Source: JAXGXJ01 sp050943595 (GTDB taxonomy: Bacteria; Actinomycetota; Thermoleophilia; RBG-16-64-13). Taken from it: DNA of 64,000 nt. The translations under genes were made by a program, and so were the position numbers. The stretch lies in NCBI GenBank assembly GCA_050943595.1, contig JBMNPM010000002.1:62001-126000 (forward strand), written 5' to 3'. Under the pieces are notes generated by a model. That model was not told the DNA's origin. It searched no databases and saw only the letters and a list, made by a program, of their open reading frames with translations. Within the stretch, counting starts at the first letter, position 1. Each line of letters starts with the position of its first letter. This document shows positions 30,084-38,482 of this stretch, piece by piece.

Positions 30084-30112
30084 ATCTTAGGGCCCCAAGA
30101 GGGATTTGTCAA
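30084..30112 (-). promoter_or_regulatory. Promoter of groES-groEL
   Basis: Minus strand TTGACA (30107-30112), 17-base spacer, TAAGAT (30084-30089): a near-consensus housekeeping promoter. Transcription would begin inside or at the edge of the CIRCE element, which explains repression by HrcA. It lies 40 bp downstream of the tsaD stop. Confidence 0.85.
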
Positions 30113-30151
30113 CTGAAAAAAGAGGGCAGGGGGTGCAAAAAGAGGAAGGAG

Positions 30152-31732
30152 TCAATCTCCGGCTCGGCCGGGCGGCGCCCACTCGCCCAAGGGCAAGGAA
30201 GCCGAGGCGTCGATGTCCAGATATGTGGGATAAGACAGGAACGGTCCGCTGAGGGCAGCAGCTCCTATCATTGCGGCATTGTCCGTGCAGTATGCGAAAG
30301 ACGGCACGACAACATGCAGGCCCTGCGCCCGCCCCTCAGAGACCAATCGAGCCCGGAGCAGGGAATTCGCCGCCACTCCTCCGGCCACAGCTATGGTCTC
30401 TGCTTCTTCGTCCAGCGCCGCGCGTAGGGTCTTCTCCAGCAGGGCCGTCACTATGGCCTCCCTGTACGAGGCGGCGATGTCGGCCGCGCGCTCCCGCCGC
30501 TGCTCCTCAGTCATATCCCGCAGCAAGTAGTAGAGGGCGGTCTTTACGCCCGAGAAGGAGAAGTCGAGGCGACCCGACCGTCTCAGCGCCACAGGGAATG
30601 AGAAGGCATGCGGATCACCCGCTTCGGCCAACACATCCAACTCACGCCCCCCCGGATAGCCCAACCCCAGAAGTCTGGCTCCCTTGTCAAAAGCCTCACC
30701 CGCAGCATCGTCCAAAGTCTGTCCCAATAGCGTAAACGTGCGCGTATCGTCCACGCGGATGAGCGAGGTGTGCCCGCCGGAGGCTATCAGTGTCACCATA
30801 GGAAAGGACGCCTTGGGGTCGGTCAACCAGGTAGCCGCAAGGTGCCCATGGAGATGGTTCACGGGGACGAAGGGCAATCTGCGACTCCAGGCGATGGTCT
30901 TAGCCGTCTGTACCCCAACGAGTAGAGCGCCTATCAGGCCCGGCCCCACGGTAGCCGCCACCGCCGCCAGAGCTTCCGTCCCGACCCCGGCCTCGCACAA
31001 TGCCTCACGAACTACCGCGGTCATCCGCTCGACATGCGCCCGGCCGGCCACTTCCGGAACGACGCCTCCATATCTCGCGTGGATGGCGTCCTGCGAATGG
31101 ACCACCGAGGCCAAGACCCTTCCATCAGATGATAGTACTGCCGCCGCAGTGTCGTCACAGGAAGTCTCGATGGCAAGCAAGGGCCCATCGCACCGCCCCG
31201 GACCCCGGAGATCCACCGGCAAGGGCCGGCGCTCCATCACGAGGGCGTCCTCGCCGCTCCCGCCGTAATAGTGAGGCCGGCGCCCGATGGCCACAAAACC
31301 ATGCCCCTCGTACAGGGCCAGCGCCTCCGTGTTCGACGGCCTGACCTCCAAGATCACCGGTTTGGCAGCCTCATCGGCGCCCTCTAAGAAGTCCAGCAAC
31401 AGAGCGGTGCCCACCCCCTGACGACGCCGTGCGGGAGAGATGGCCAAATCCATCAGATGCCACTCGTCCGGATAACAACGGCCGATTATGTAACCGGCCG
31501 GCAACCCGGCGGTGTCCTCGGCCACGACGTGCCAACTTCGCTCGACCTCCAGCTCTTCCGCAAACAAGGCCGATGCCCACGGATTCGAAAAAGATGCCTC
31601 TTCGATGGCGGTAACCGAAGCGAGATCGGCACACGTCATCGGACGCAGGCTCCACAGCGGAGTCACGTCACCGGCCGAGGCGGCCCGACCGACACACACC
31701 TGCTCTCGTCTGCCGGCACGACCGGCCCTCAT
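30152..31732 (-). CDS. tsaD: Fused RimI acetyltransferase - TsaD t6A synthase
   Basis: A two-domain protein of about 526 residues. Residues ~25-170 are a GNAT acetyltransferase of the RimI type (MTCADLASVTAIEE, acetyl-CoA loop RRRQGVGTALL, EVRPSNTEALALYE); RimI acetylates ribosomal protein bS18. From ~185 it is TsaD (LLAIETSCDDTA, iron ligands in HLHGHLAA, ASGGHT, GVAANSLLR), which attaches threonylcarbamoyl to A37 of ANN-decoding tRNAs. The ATG at 31732 overlaps the tsaB stop by 4 bp. The two are normally separate neighbouring genes, so the fusion is plausible and no frameshift is involved. Confidence 0.93.
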   Translation of the reverse strand: MRAGRAGRREQVCVGRAASAGDVTPLWSLRPMTCADLASVTAIEEASFSNPWASALFAEELEVERSWHVVAEDTAGLPAGYIIGRCYPDEWHLMDLAISPARRRQGVGTALLLDFLEGADEAAKPVILEVRPSNTEALALYEGHGFVAIGRRPHYYGGSGEDALVMERRPLPVDLRGPGRCDGPLLAIETSCDDTAAAVLSSDGRVLASVVHSQDAIHARYGGVVPEVAGRAHVERMTAVVREALCEAGVGTEALAAVAATVGPGLIGALLVGVQTAKTIAWSRRLPFVPVNHLHGHLAATWLTDPKASFPMVTLIASGGHTSLIRVDDTRTFTLLGQTLDDAAGEAFDKGARLLGLGYPGGRELDVLAEAGDPHAFSFPVALRRSGRLDFSFSGVKTALYYLLRDMTEEQRRERAADIAASYREAIVTALLEKTLRAALDEEAETIAVAGGVAANSLLRARLVSEGRAQGLHVVVPSFAYCTDNAAMIGAAALSGPFLSYPTYLDIDASASLPLGEWAPPGRAGD

Positions 31733-32643
31733 CGCACCGCCCACGGATCGCGCATCTTGGTGATGTGGATATCGGCGTCGGGAGGCCTCACATAGAGAGG
31801 CCTGACCGACTCGGGCGAGCCGACAGCCCCTATCTCTGTGTCCACATCCGTCCCCGTTACGGCCGGTCCTCGGCCCGCCACAGCCGAGGCCAGGTAAGGC
31901 GACAAAGACGCTCCTGCGGGTAGCGCCCCCGGCTCTTCAAGCCTCTCTTGTCCCCTGACCAGCCATTCGGCGGCGATTGTCGCCGGTCGCCGCCATACGT
32001 GCAGAGTGCCGGGGGCACTGGGGCCGTCATCATGGAGGGCATCCAGCACATCCGCAACGTCACCCGTAACCAAGATCGACCCGTGCAGGTCGCACGCCAG
32101 ATCCTTCACGAATGCCGGTAACTCCACTCGATCGCACACCCCGTAGGCCTCCGTACGGACCCACGTGGACCTTCCGGGGGCCGCCCCCGCGCCGCGGCGG
32201 TAGACCCCATAGAAGACCTGCCTGCGGCGGCCATCTACGATGGGCAACAGCAGCCGGGTGTCCTCCCCCTGCGTCGTCGCCCATCCCGCCTGCGTAGCGG
32301 CCTCGGCCGCGAGCGCCGCAAGGGTCGCCACCCCGAATACCGGCACCGACAGCGACAGGGCGAGGGCCCGGGCTGTCGCCACAGCTATCCGGACACCCGT
32401 GAACGTGCCCGGTCCCGTGCCCACCACAATCGCCGCTAAATCGGCCGGCACTCGTCCTATTTCATGCAACATGTCATGCACGAGATGCAGAAGAACCCGT
32501 GCCTGAGCCCTCTCCTCTGCCTCACTGCGTCGAGCGGCCACCCGCCACGCCGACCCCGACGGATTGCAGAGGAGGGCGGTCGTACAAACGTCTGTGGAGC
32601 CGTCCAGGGAAAGAACCAGCCCCGTCGGCGGCCCGTCAGTCAC
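31729..32643 (-). CDS. tsaB: t6A complex subunit TsaB
   Basis: TsaB (YeaZ), 304 residues, the inactive ASKHA-fold partner that forms the core dimer with TsaD. The N-terminus GLVLSLDGSTDVCTTALL and the signature VVGTGPGTFTGVRIAVATAR near residues 74-93 are diagnostic. It is longer than the ~230-residue E. coli protein, with a C-terminal extension rich in proline and valine. It overlaps tsaE by 8 bp and tsaD by 4 bp. Confidence 0.92.
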   Translation of the reverse strand: MTDGPPTGLVLSLDGSTDVCTTALLCNPSGSAWRVAARRSEAEERAQARVLLHLVHDMLHEIGRVPADLAAIVVGTGPGTFTGVRIAVATARALALSLSVPVFGVATLAALAAEAATQAGWATTQGEDTRLLLPIVDGRRRQVFYGVYRRGAGAAPGRSTWVRTEAYGVCDRVELPAFVKDLACDLHGSILVTGDVADVLDALHDDGPSAPGTLHVWRRPATIAAEWLVRGQERLEEPGALPAGASLSPYLASAVAGRGPAVTGTDVDTEIGAVGSPESVRPLYVRPPDADIHITKMRDPWAVR

Positions 32644-33118
32644 CAGAGGAACCGGCGGATTCCCACCGCCGGAGGGTCATCTCATCGGCGGCCTCGATTT
32701 GGATAGAGCGTAGATGGAGCTCCTCGTGCTCCAAGCGCACGGTCCAAGCCGGCGTCCCCAGCCTGCTCTCGCCGGCCTCAGGCCACTCCACCAACGTCAC
32801 GGCCTCGTCGCTCACGTAGTCTTCTAGAGCCAATACGTCCTCCGCAGCGATCTCCTCCAACCTGTACAAATCGAGATGCCGGATGGGGATAGGACCCTCA
32901 TATATGTTGGCTATGGTGAAAGATGGGCTACGCACCGGATCTACGACCTCCAGTGTCGCGGCTATGATACGCACCAACGTGGTCTTACCCGCTCCCAGCG
33001 GGCCGTAGAGATAGACGAGGTCGCCGCAGCGCAGCGCCCGGCCGAATCGCCTGCCGATCTGCTCGAGCCGTGCCATCCCCACGCCCGACTCGCGCACTAT
33101 CACGTGGGAGACGGTCAC
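32636..33118 (-). CDS. tsaE: t6A complex ATPase TsaE
   Basis: TsaE, about 160 residues, the ATPase that recycles the TsaBD complex during t6A synthesis. Walker A GPLGAGKTTLVR is near residue 40, followed by SPSFTIANIYEG, HLDLYRLE and LVEWPEAGE, all typical. The GTG at 33118 overlaps the udg stop as GTGA; a second GTG at 33121 is equivalent. The order udg-tsaE-tsaB-rimI/tsaD shows a single operon. Confidence 0.93.
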   Translation of the reverse strand: MTVSHVIVRESGVGMARLEQIGRRFGRALRCGDLVYLYGPLGAGKTTLVRIIAATLEVVDPVRSPSFTIANIYEGPIPIRHLDLYRLEEIAAEDVLALEDYVSDEAVTLVEWPEAGESRLGTPAWTVRLEHEELHLRSIQIEAADEMTLRRWESAGSSGD

Positions 33119-33921
33119 CACAGGGGCAACTGTTCGCCGGTGCAGGACGTATGTGGCCCACCTGATTGCTGCTCAGCGATGACGGTCGAGGTCGGGGGGG
33201 CATCCGATACGTGATCCGCGTCTGTCCCCAGACCGTCGCCCGGCGCGCGGTCGGTGTGCGCTCCGGGACCGTCGGCTCCATCATGAGCCGCTTCCTTAAC
33301 CTGGTTCGCCTGGGCCGAGCCGGGTAGACCTCGTTCCAAGAGACGGCCTAACTTGGCGAAATCCTCTTCCAAGACAACCCGGTTCGCCGGATTGTAGAGA
33401 GCGGCCGCCGGATGAAAGACGGGAAAGACCACCAATTCGACTCCTGCCAGTGTCATCGGCTTAGCCTTACCGTGCACGATGGTCATGCTGAGTTCGGTGC
33501 CGGTGAGAAGCTTGGCTGCAAAGCGGCCCAATGTGCATATGACAGCCGGTCGGATCGCGGCGATCTGCTCCAAGAGATAAGGGCTGCAGGCCTCGATCTC
33601 CTCGGCGGTGGGATCGCGGTTCTCGGGAGGACGGCACTTGATCACGTTGGCGATGTAGACATCGGCGCGGCTCAGACCGATCTGCCCGAGAAGAGTGTCG
33701 AGCAATTTGCCGGCCTGCCCTACGAAGGGCTCACCCTGCCGATCTTCATGAAAGCCGGGCGCCTCACCGACAAACAGCAGACGCGCCCGCGGACTGCCTA
33801 CTCCGAACACCACCTGAGTACGGCCATCACACAGTGGACAACGACGGCATGCCGCGACCGACTCCCTGAGAGAATCCAAAGCGGTGTTTTCATCTGAAGG
33901 GCGCGTGGGCGCATCGTTCAT
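33115..33921 (-). CDS. udg: Uracil-DNA glycosylase, family 4 (Fe-S)
   Basis: Family 4 uracil-DNA glycosylase that removes uracil from DNA. Four cysteines (CRRC, then KCRPP and EACSP) match the 4Fe-4S ligands of the Thermus-type enzyme. The active-site motif GEAPGFHEDRQGEPFVGQAG and the final VFPVFHPAAAL are intact. Start ATG 33921 is preferred; an upstream in-frame start exists at 33969. After the catalytic domain comes a ~70-residue low-complexity tail ending GEQLPLW, which resembles a beta-clamp-binding peptide. First gene of the t6A operon. Confidence 0.9.
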   Translation of the reverse strand: MNDAPTRPSDENTALDSLRESVAACRRCPLCDGRTQVVFGVGSPRARLLFVGEAPGFHEDRQGEPFVGQAGKLLDTLLGQIGLSRADVYIANVIKCRPPENRDPTAEEIEACSPYLLEQIAAIRPAVICTLGRFAAKLLTGTELSMTIVHGKAKPMTLAGVELVVFPVFHPAAALYNPANRVVLEEDFAKLGRLLERGLPGSAQANQVKEAAHDGADGPGAHTDRAPGDGLGTDADHVSDAPPTSTVIAEQQSGGPHTSCTGEQLPLW

Positions 33922-33990
33922 GCCACCAAGGGTAACAGATGAGCCGGGCACTCGTGAGCCGGCGCTCATGCACGATGATGCTCATGCACG

Positions 33991-35127
33991 ATGATGAGAC
34001 GTTGCCGCGTACATAGACGACTGCTATCCTTCGAGCGCTCCTACGAGCCGAGGACGCCGCCCGATGAACGTTGGCCCGCGTCTGGTTTGATATCTGCAGG
34101 CGGGACTACAACAGGCAGGTTCTTCATCCAGACTACTCCAACAGAATACACGGATCTTGCAGACCGGCCTCCGGGATCTCGCCCGAGCGACCTCTCCCAC
34201 GTACGCTTCGCCATCATCGGTGCAGGCAGAATGGGCACCAGTCTCGCCCTGGCATTACGTCGTCGTGGTGCCCGGTTGACCGGGTTCGTCTGCGCCACCG
34301 ACGCCGGTCGAAGCCAAGCCGCCGACCTACTCCACATACCTGCGGCCGGCGACCTCGACGATCTCATCTCCGCCGGACCGAACCATTACTTCATCACCGT
34401 ACCAGACGCGGCAGTACCGGTCGTCGCCGCAGAACTCGGCAACAGATTGGCAGAGTTCACAGCAGACGCCTCCGTGCCCTCGACAAACACACCGCACGAC
34501 GCAGCCATCGTCCTCCACACGAGCGGAGCAACTTCCGTCTCCGCCCTTGACACCTGCGCGCAGGCAGGTGCCCTCACGGTCGTCTTTCATCCCCTGCAGA
34601 CCTTCAGCGAACCGGTCGGTGGATCCAAACGCTTCGACGGCGCCGCAGTAGCAGTCACGCCCGGCGCCGGACCCACAACCGCCGCAGCCCGGAACGCAGG
34701 CTTTAAAATGGCACGTGCGTTGGGCGCCCGCCCCTTCGTGCTACCTGATCATCAGAGAGCCCTCTATCATGCGGCCGCCTCAGTCGCATCGAACTACCTG
34801 GTGACCCTCGAACACTGCGCCGAACTCCTCTTCGTTCAGGCGGGCATGCCCTCCGAAGACGCACTTTCGCTCTTCTTACCCTTGGTGAGGGCCACTCTCG
34901 ACAATATGAGCGCGCACGGAAGCGTCGCCGCCCTCACCGGCCCACTGAGCAGAGGAGATGAACCCACCATAGCCGCCCATCTGGCCGCTCTGGAGAGAGA
35001 GTGCCCCGCCCTACTATCTCTGTACCGGCGTCTGGGCCTACACACCTTAGCGCTGGTCAGAGCCCGCGGCGATGTGTCCCCAGAAACCTTAGACCGCCTC
35101 ACCAGGCTTCTTGATGTGACTCCGTAG
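33991..35127 (+). CDS. Rossmann-like / DUF2520 protein, possible PanG-type reductase
   Basis: About 378 residues: an N-terminal leader of ~65 residues, then a Rossmann domain (HVRFAIIGAGRMGTSLALAL) and a C-terminal helical DUF2520-type domain (HPLQTFSEP, ALYHAAASVASNYLVTLEHC, LTGPLSRGD). This family includes proteins near panBCD, and some (PanG) act as ketopantoate reductases. Here panC lies immediately beyond, in convergent orientation, which fits but does not prove that role. The leader is poorly conserved and TTG 34087 may be the true start. A tandem ATGCACGATGATG duplication lies at the 5' end. Confidence 0.8.
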   Translation: MMRRCRVHRRLLSFERSYEPRTPPDERWPASGLISAGGTTTGRFFIQTTPTEYTDLADRPPGSRPSDLSHVRFAIIGAGRMGTSLALALRRRGARLTGFVCATDAGRSQAADLLHIPAAGDLDDLISAGPNHYFITVPDAAVPVVAAELGNRLAEFTADASVPSTNTPHDAAIVLHTSGATSVSALDTCAQAGALTVVFHPLQTFSEPVGGSKRFDGAAVAVTPGAGPTTAAARNAGFKMARALGARPFVLPDHQRALYHAAASVASNYLVTLEHCAELLFVQAGMPSEDALSLFLPLVRATLDNMSAHGSVAALTGPLSRGDEPTIAAHLAALERECPALLSLYRRLGLHTLALVRARGDVSPETLDRLTRLLDVTP

Positions 35128-35133
35128 CGAGTA

Positions 35134-35172
35134 GACGAGGCCGGCCTTACCGGCACGCCCTCGCCCCTCGTC
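35134..35172. terminator. Nested inverted repeat between convergent genes
   Basis: Outer arms GACGAGG and CCTCGTC enclose an inner GCCGG...CCGGC hairpin. It lies just after the DUF2520 gene and before the panC stop, on the opposite strand, so it may end transcription from both sides. No strong U-tract was seen. Confidence 0.4.
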
Positions 35173-35200
35173 CGCGGATCCATTCACGCCCGCACGACGC

Positions 35201-36079
35201 TCACACCCGCACGATGGTGTTGTCGATGAGCCGCGTATTGCCGAAGTACACGGCCAGCGCGACGAGGCAGTCGCCTTCCAGACAAGGCAGTGGCTCCAAA
35301 TCGTCCACGCTGACGACGACTATGTACTCGACCTCGGCCAGTGGAGCCTCTAACAGCACCTCCCGAATGGTGGCTTCGACCCGATCGGCCCGGTATTCCC
35401 CCCCGGCGACCAACTCCTCAGCCTTACGTAGCCCCGTGTAGATGAGCGCAGCCTGAGCGCGTTCCTCAGGGTTCAGATAGACGTTGCGCGAGTTGAGAGC
35501 CAATCCGTCGGGCTCACGGACCGTGGGACAGGCGACAACCTCCACGCCCATATTCAGATCACGCACCATCCGCCTGATGACCACCAACTGCTGCGCATCC
35601 TTCTGGCCGAAATAGGCCCGGTCGGGCCGGCAAAGATTCAACAGCTTGGCTATTACCGTAGACACCCCGCGGAAATGACCCTCCCGAGTGGCACCGCACA
35701 GTCCTTCGGTGAGCCCCTCCACGTCCACCCAGGTGCAGTGGCCGGGCAGGTACATCTCATCAACCTCGGGAGCAAACACGAGGTGTGCACCCGCCTCAGC
35801 CGCCAACCTCATGTCTTGGTCGAGATCGCGTGGGTAGCGGTTGAAGTCCTCATCGGGACCAAACTGCGTGGGGTTAACAAACACCGACACCACAACGAAA
35901 TCGTTCTCACTGTGAGCTCGGCGCACCAGAGAAAGATGCCCTTCATGAAGAGCCCCCATGGTGGGAACCAGCCCCACACTCTGCCCCGCAGCCCGGACCC
36001 TATCCAGAGCTCCCTGCAGATCTGCGATGGTCGTCGCCTGGGAGATCGTCCCCCCACTGTTGACAGGAGTGTTTGTCAT
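35201..36079 (-). CDS. panC: Pantothenate synthetase
   Basis: PanC, 292 residues, joins pantoate and beta-alanine using ATP in pantothenate (CoA precursor) synthesis. It has the nucleotidyltransferase MGALHEGHLSL (HIGH-like) near residues 41-51, FVNPTQF, YFGQKDAQQLVVI and NSRNVYL in the expected order. The ATG overlaps the end of the P1-peptidase gene by 4 bp. panB and panD are not in the window. Confidence 0.95.
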   Translation of the reverse strand: MTNTPVNSGGTISQATTIADLQGALDRVRAAGQSVGLVPTMGALHEGHLSLVRRAHSENDFVVVSVFVNPTQFGPDEDFNRYPRDLDQDMRLAAEAGAHLVFAPEVDEMYLPGHCTWVDVEGLTEGLCGATREGHFRGVSTVIAKLLNLCRPDRAYFGQKDAQQLVVIRRMVRDLNMGVEVVACPTVREPDGLALNSRNVYLNPEERAQAALIYTGLRKAEELVAGGEYRADRVEATIREVLLEAPLAEVEYIVVVSVDDLEPLPCLEGDCLVALAVYFGNTRLIDNTIVRV

Positions 36080-37089
36080 GGCTCCACTACCTCCTTGTGC
36101 CCCGATGCGCCCCCGGGGTCTTGATGACTATCGCCACCTTGGTCACGAAGGTCTTGGACGGAGGGCGCTCCGTCACACCCCTCTGCGATGCGCACCGCCC
36201 GGCGGATACTCGTCGCCACCGCCTCAGCAGCCGCTACACCCACCTGGAAGACGTTCGAAGGCCGGCTTCCCGTGGCCAGCACGAAGACAGAATCCCCATC
36301 GACCGGCGTGTGTACAGGGTATATCGCCCGAGCCATCCCATCATGGCTTACGCGTGCCACGACGGCACACTGCACCTTATCCAACCGAGCGTCTGTCATG
36401 ACGACGGAAAGGGTCGTGTTCTCCATCCGGCCGAACGCCGGCATCTGCTCCATGGTCAATAGGCTCCGCTGGCTGTCGAGAAAGACACCGCCTTGGCGGG
36501 CCCCGGCCAGGATACGCCCCCGCTCGTCGATGACGTCACCCAGCGCGTTCACAACCGTCAGGGCCGCGACCGTGACCCCTCCACTCACACGGACGCCGGC
36601 CAGAGCGATGCCGCCCTTCATCATCGATCCGGCACCCAGCATTTTGCCCACGGTCGCGCCCGTGCCCACCCCGACCGATCCCTCCTCAACCAACGAAGAG
36701 GCCGATGCGGCCGCCCGATAAGCATCGTCGGGCCCAGGATAGACCTCGGCGCTCCCCAGACCCAAATCGTAGATCACGGCTCCCGAGACCAAGGGAATGC
36801 GGCCAAAAGCGGTCTGGTAACCGAACCCATACTCGCGCAGAAAGCGAGTTACTCCCCCAGCCGCTGCAAGCCCGGGTGCACTGCCGCCCGTGAGAAGCAG
36901 CCCGTGCACCTCAGTGGGGTCCGCCAAGGGGGAAAGAAGGTCTGTGTCCAGAGTACCGGGGCCTCCCCCGCGGACGTCTACCGAAGCCGTCGCACCATTG
37001 GGGCAGAGCACCACAGTGCAACCCGTACGCGCCGCCTGATCAGAATAGTGCCCAATAGAGACACCCTCTATGTCAAGCCGGACGGTCAT
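36076..37089 (-). CDS. P1 family (DmpA/NylC-type) peptidase
   Basis: 337 residues, family P1 / DmpA, N-terminal-nucleophile hydrolases that cleave themselves and act as aminopeptidases or amidases. Motifs include GGGPGTLDTDLL, LTGGSAPGLAAAGGV, VGVGTGATVGKMLG and ENTTLSVVMTDA; in NylC-type members self-cleavage occurs before the threonine of the NT pair. The C-terminal ~35 residues are polar. It lies between rho and panC; the 4-bp overlap with panC suggests co-expression. The natural substrate is unknown. Confidence 0.88.
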   Translation of the reverse strand: MTVRLDIEGVSIGHYSDQAARTGCTVVLCPNGATASVDVRGGGPGTLDTDLLSPLADPTEVHGLLLTGGSAPGLAAAGGVTRFLREYGFGYQTAFGRIPLVSGAVIYDLGLGSAEVYPGPDDAYRAAASASSLVEEGSVGVGTGATVGKMLGAGSMMKGGIALAGVRVSGGVTVAALTVVNALGDVIDERGRILAGARQGGVFLDSQRSLLTMEQMPAFGRMENTTLSVVMTDARLDKVQCAVVARVSHDGMARAIYPVHTPVDGDSVFVLATGSRPSNVFQVGVAAAEAVATSIRRAVRIAEGCDGAPSVQDLRDQGGDSHQDPGGASGHKEVVEP

Positions 37090-37114
37090 GGGAGCCGAGG
37101 GAGAGAGCTGCCCA

Positions 37115-38482
37115 TCAGCGGGTGTTCCTCCTCATCTGATCGAGGAACTCGGAGTTGGACTTGGTCTCTTTGACCTTGCCGATGAGCAGATCGATAGCCG
37201 CTGCGGGATCGAGAGCATGCAGCACGGCCCGCAACTTCCAGACCATCTTGGCTTCTGCAGGATGCATGAGCAGCTCTTCCTTACGAGTCCCGCTGTTTTC
37301 GATGTCGATAGCCGGGAAGACCCGTTTGTTGGCCAACTGCCGGCTAAGCCGGACCTCCCAATTGCCGGTGCCCTTGAACTCCTCGAAGATGACCTCATCC
37401 ATACGCGACCCGGTCTCCACCAACGCAGTCGCCAGGATGGTCAGAGAACCGCCCTCCTCAATATTCCGCGCCGCGCCGAAGAATTTCTTGGGCGGATAGA
37501 GGGCCGTCGAGTCGACACCGCCCGATAGGATACGGCCGCTGGCGGGAGCCTGTAGGTTGTAGGCCCGAGCCATCCGGGTAATAGAATCGAGAAGCACAAC
37601 GACGTCCTTACCCACCTCGACCAGCCGTTTTACCCGTTCAAGAACGAGTTCGGTCACCTGGACGTGGTTTTCACCCGGCTGATCGAACGTAGAACTCACC
37701 ACCTCGCCGGTGACGGTACGCTCCATGTCGGTGACCTCCTCCGGCCGCTCATCCACCAACAGCACCAAGAGATGAACTTCCGGGTTGTTAGCGGCGATGG
37801 AGTTGGCGATGTCCTTCAGGATGGTGGTCTTACCAGCCTTGGGCGGCGAGACGATCAGACCGCGCTGACCTTTGCCGATGGGGCACATGAGATCCATAAC
37901 CCTAGCGGATATACGATCCGATGTGGTCTCCAACCTGAGTCGCTCGTCGGGGAAGAGCGGGGTCAAAGAGTCAAACGTGGGCCGGTGGCGGGCCTGCTCG
38001 GGGTCAATACCGTTGACCGACTGGATCTTCAGCAGCGCATGGTACTTCTCATTGTCACGGGGTGTGCGGACCTGTCCGGTGATCTCATCACCACGCCGCA
38101 GTTTGAAACGGCGGATCTGGGACAGCGACACGTAAATATCCGAATCGGACTGTGTGTAGCCTTGAGTTCGTAGAAACCCATACCCATCGGGCAGGATGTC
38201 GAGCAGACCCGTCCTGAACTGCAGGCCCCTATCGTGAGCCTGTTCATTCAGAATCTTCATAATCAGATCTTGCTTCGTGTACTTGCGGAAATTCTTTATC
38301 CCAAGCTCACCTGCCACCAGGTGCAGGTCGGAGAGTAGCTTGGGCTCCAGCTCTGTTCTCGTCATCTTCTTGTCTTGGGCGGGCATATCGACGGCCGGCT
38401 CGGTCGTCGGCCCGGCAGTGGTGTCCATCTCAATCTGGTTCACATCTATTCTTCTTCCTGAATCTCCCGCTATGACATCCAC
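37115..38482 (-). CDS. rho: Transcription termination factor Rho
   Basis: Rho, 455 residues, a hexameric RNA-dependent ATPase that ends transcription. It has the Rho N-terminal helical domain (residues ~40-80), an RNA-binding cold-shock-like domain (LLDILPDGYGFLRTQGY), Walker A SPPKAGKTTIL, the Q-loop/R-loop region, and Walker B VVVLLDSITRMARAYN. It lacks the long acidic/basic N-terminal insert typical of many high-G+C actinobacteria. The start is uncertain: ATG 38482 overlaps the GlpX-like gene, and GTG 38443 has a purine-rich site upstream. Confidence 0.96.
   Translation of the reverse strand: MDVIAGDSGRRIDVNQIEMDTTAGPTTEPAVDMPAQDKKMTRTELEPKLLSDLHLVAGELGIKNFRKYTKQDLIMKILNEQAHDRGLQFRTGLLDILPDGYGFLRTQGYTQSDSDIYVSLSQIRRFKLRRGDEITGQVRTPRDNEKYHALLKIQSVNGIDPEQARHRPTFDSLTPLFPDERLRLETTSDRISARVMDLMCPIGKGQRGLIVSPPKAGKTTILKDIANSIAANNPEVHLLVLLVDERPEEVTDMERTVTGEVVSSTFDQPGENHVQVTELVLERVKRLVEVGKDVVVLLDSITRMARAYNLQAPASGRILSGGVDSTALYPPKKFFGAARNIEEGGSLTILATALVETGSRMDEVIFEEFKGTGNWEVRLSRQLANKRVFPAIDIENSGTRKEELLMHPAEAKMVWKLRAVLHALDPAAAIDLLIGKVKETKSNSEFLDQMRRNTR

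Noticed and set aside
33961..33990. CRISPR-like short tandem repeats at 33968, 546, 53104 and 57318
   Set aside because: Each is a simple two-copy duplication of 12-16 bases without spacers; no cas genes are present.
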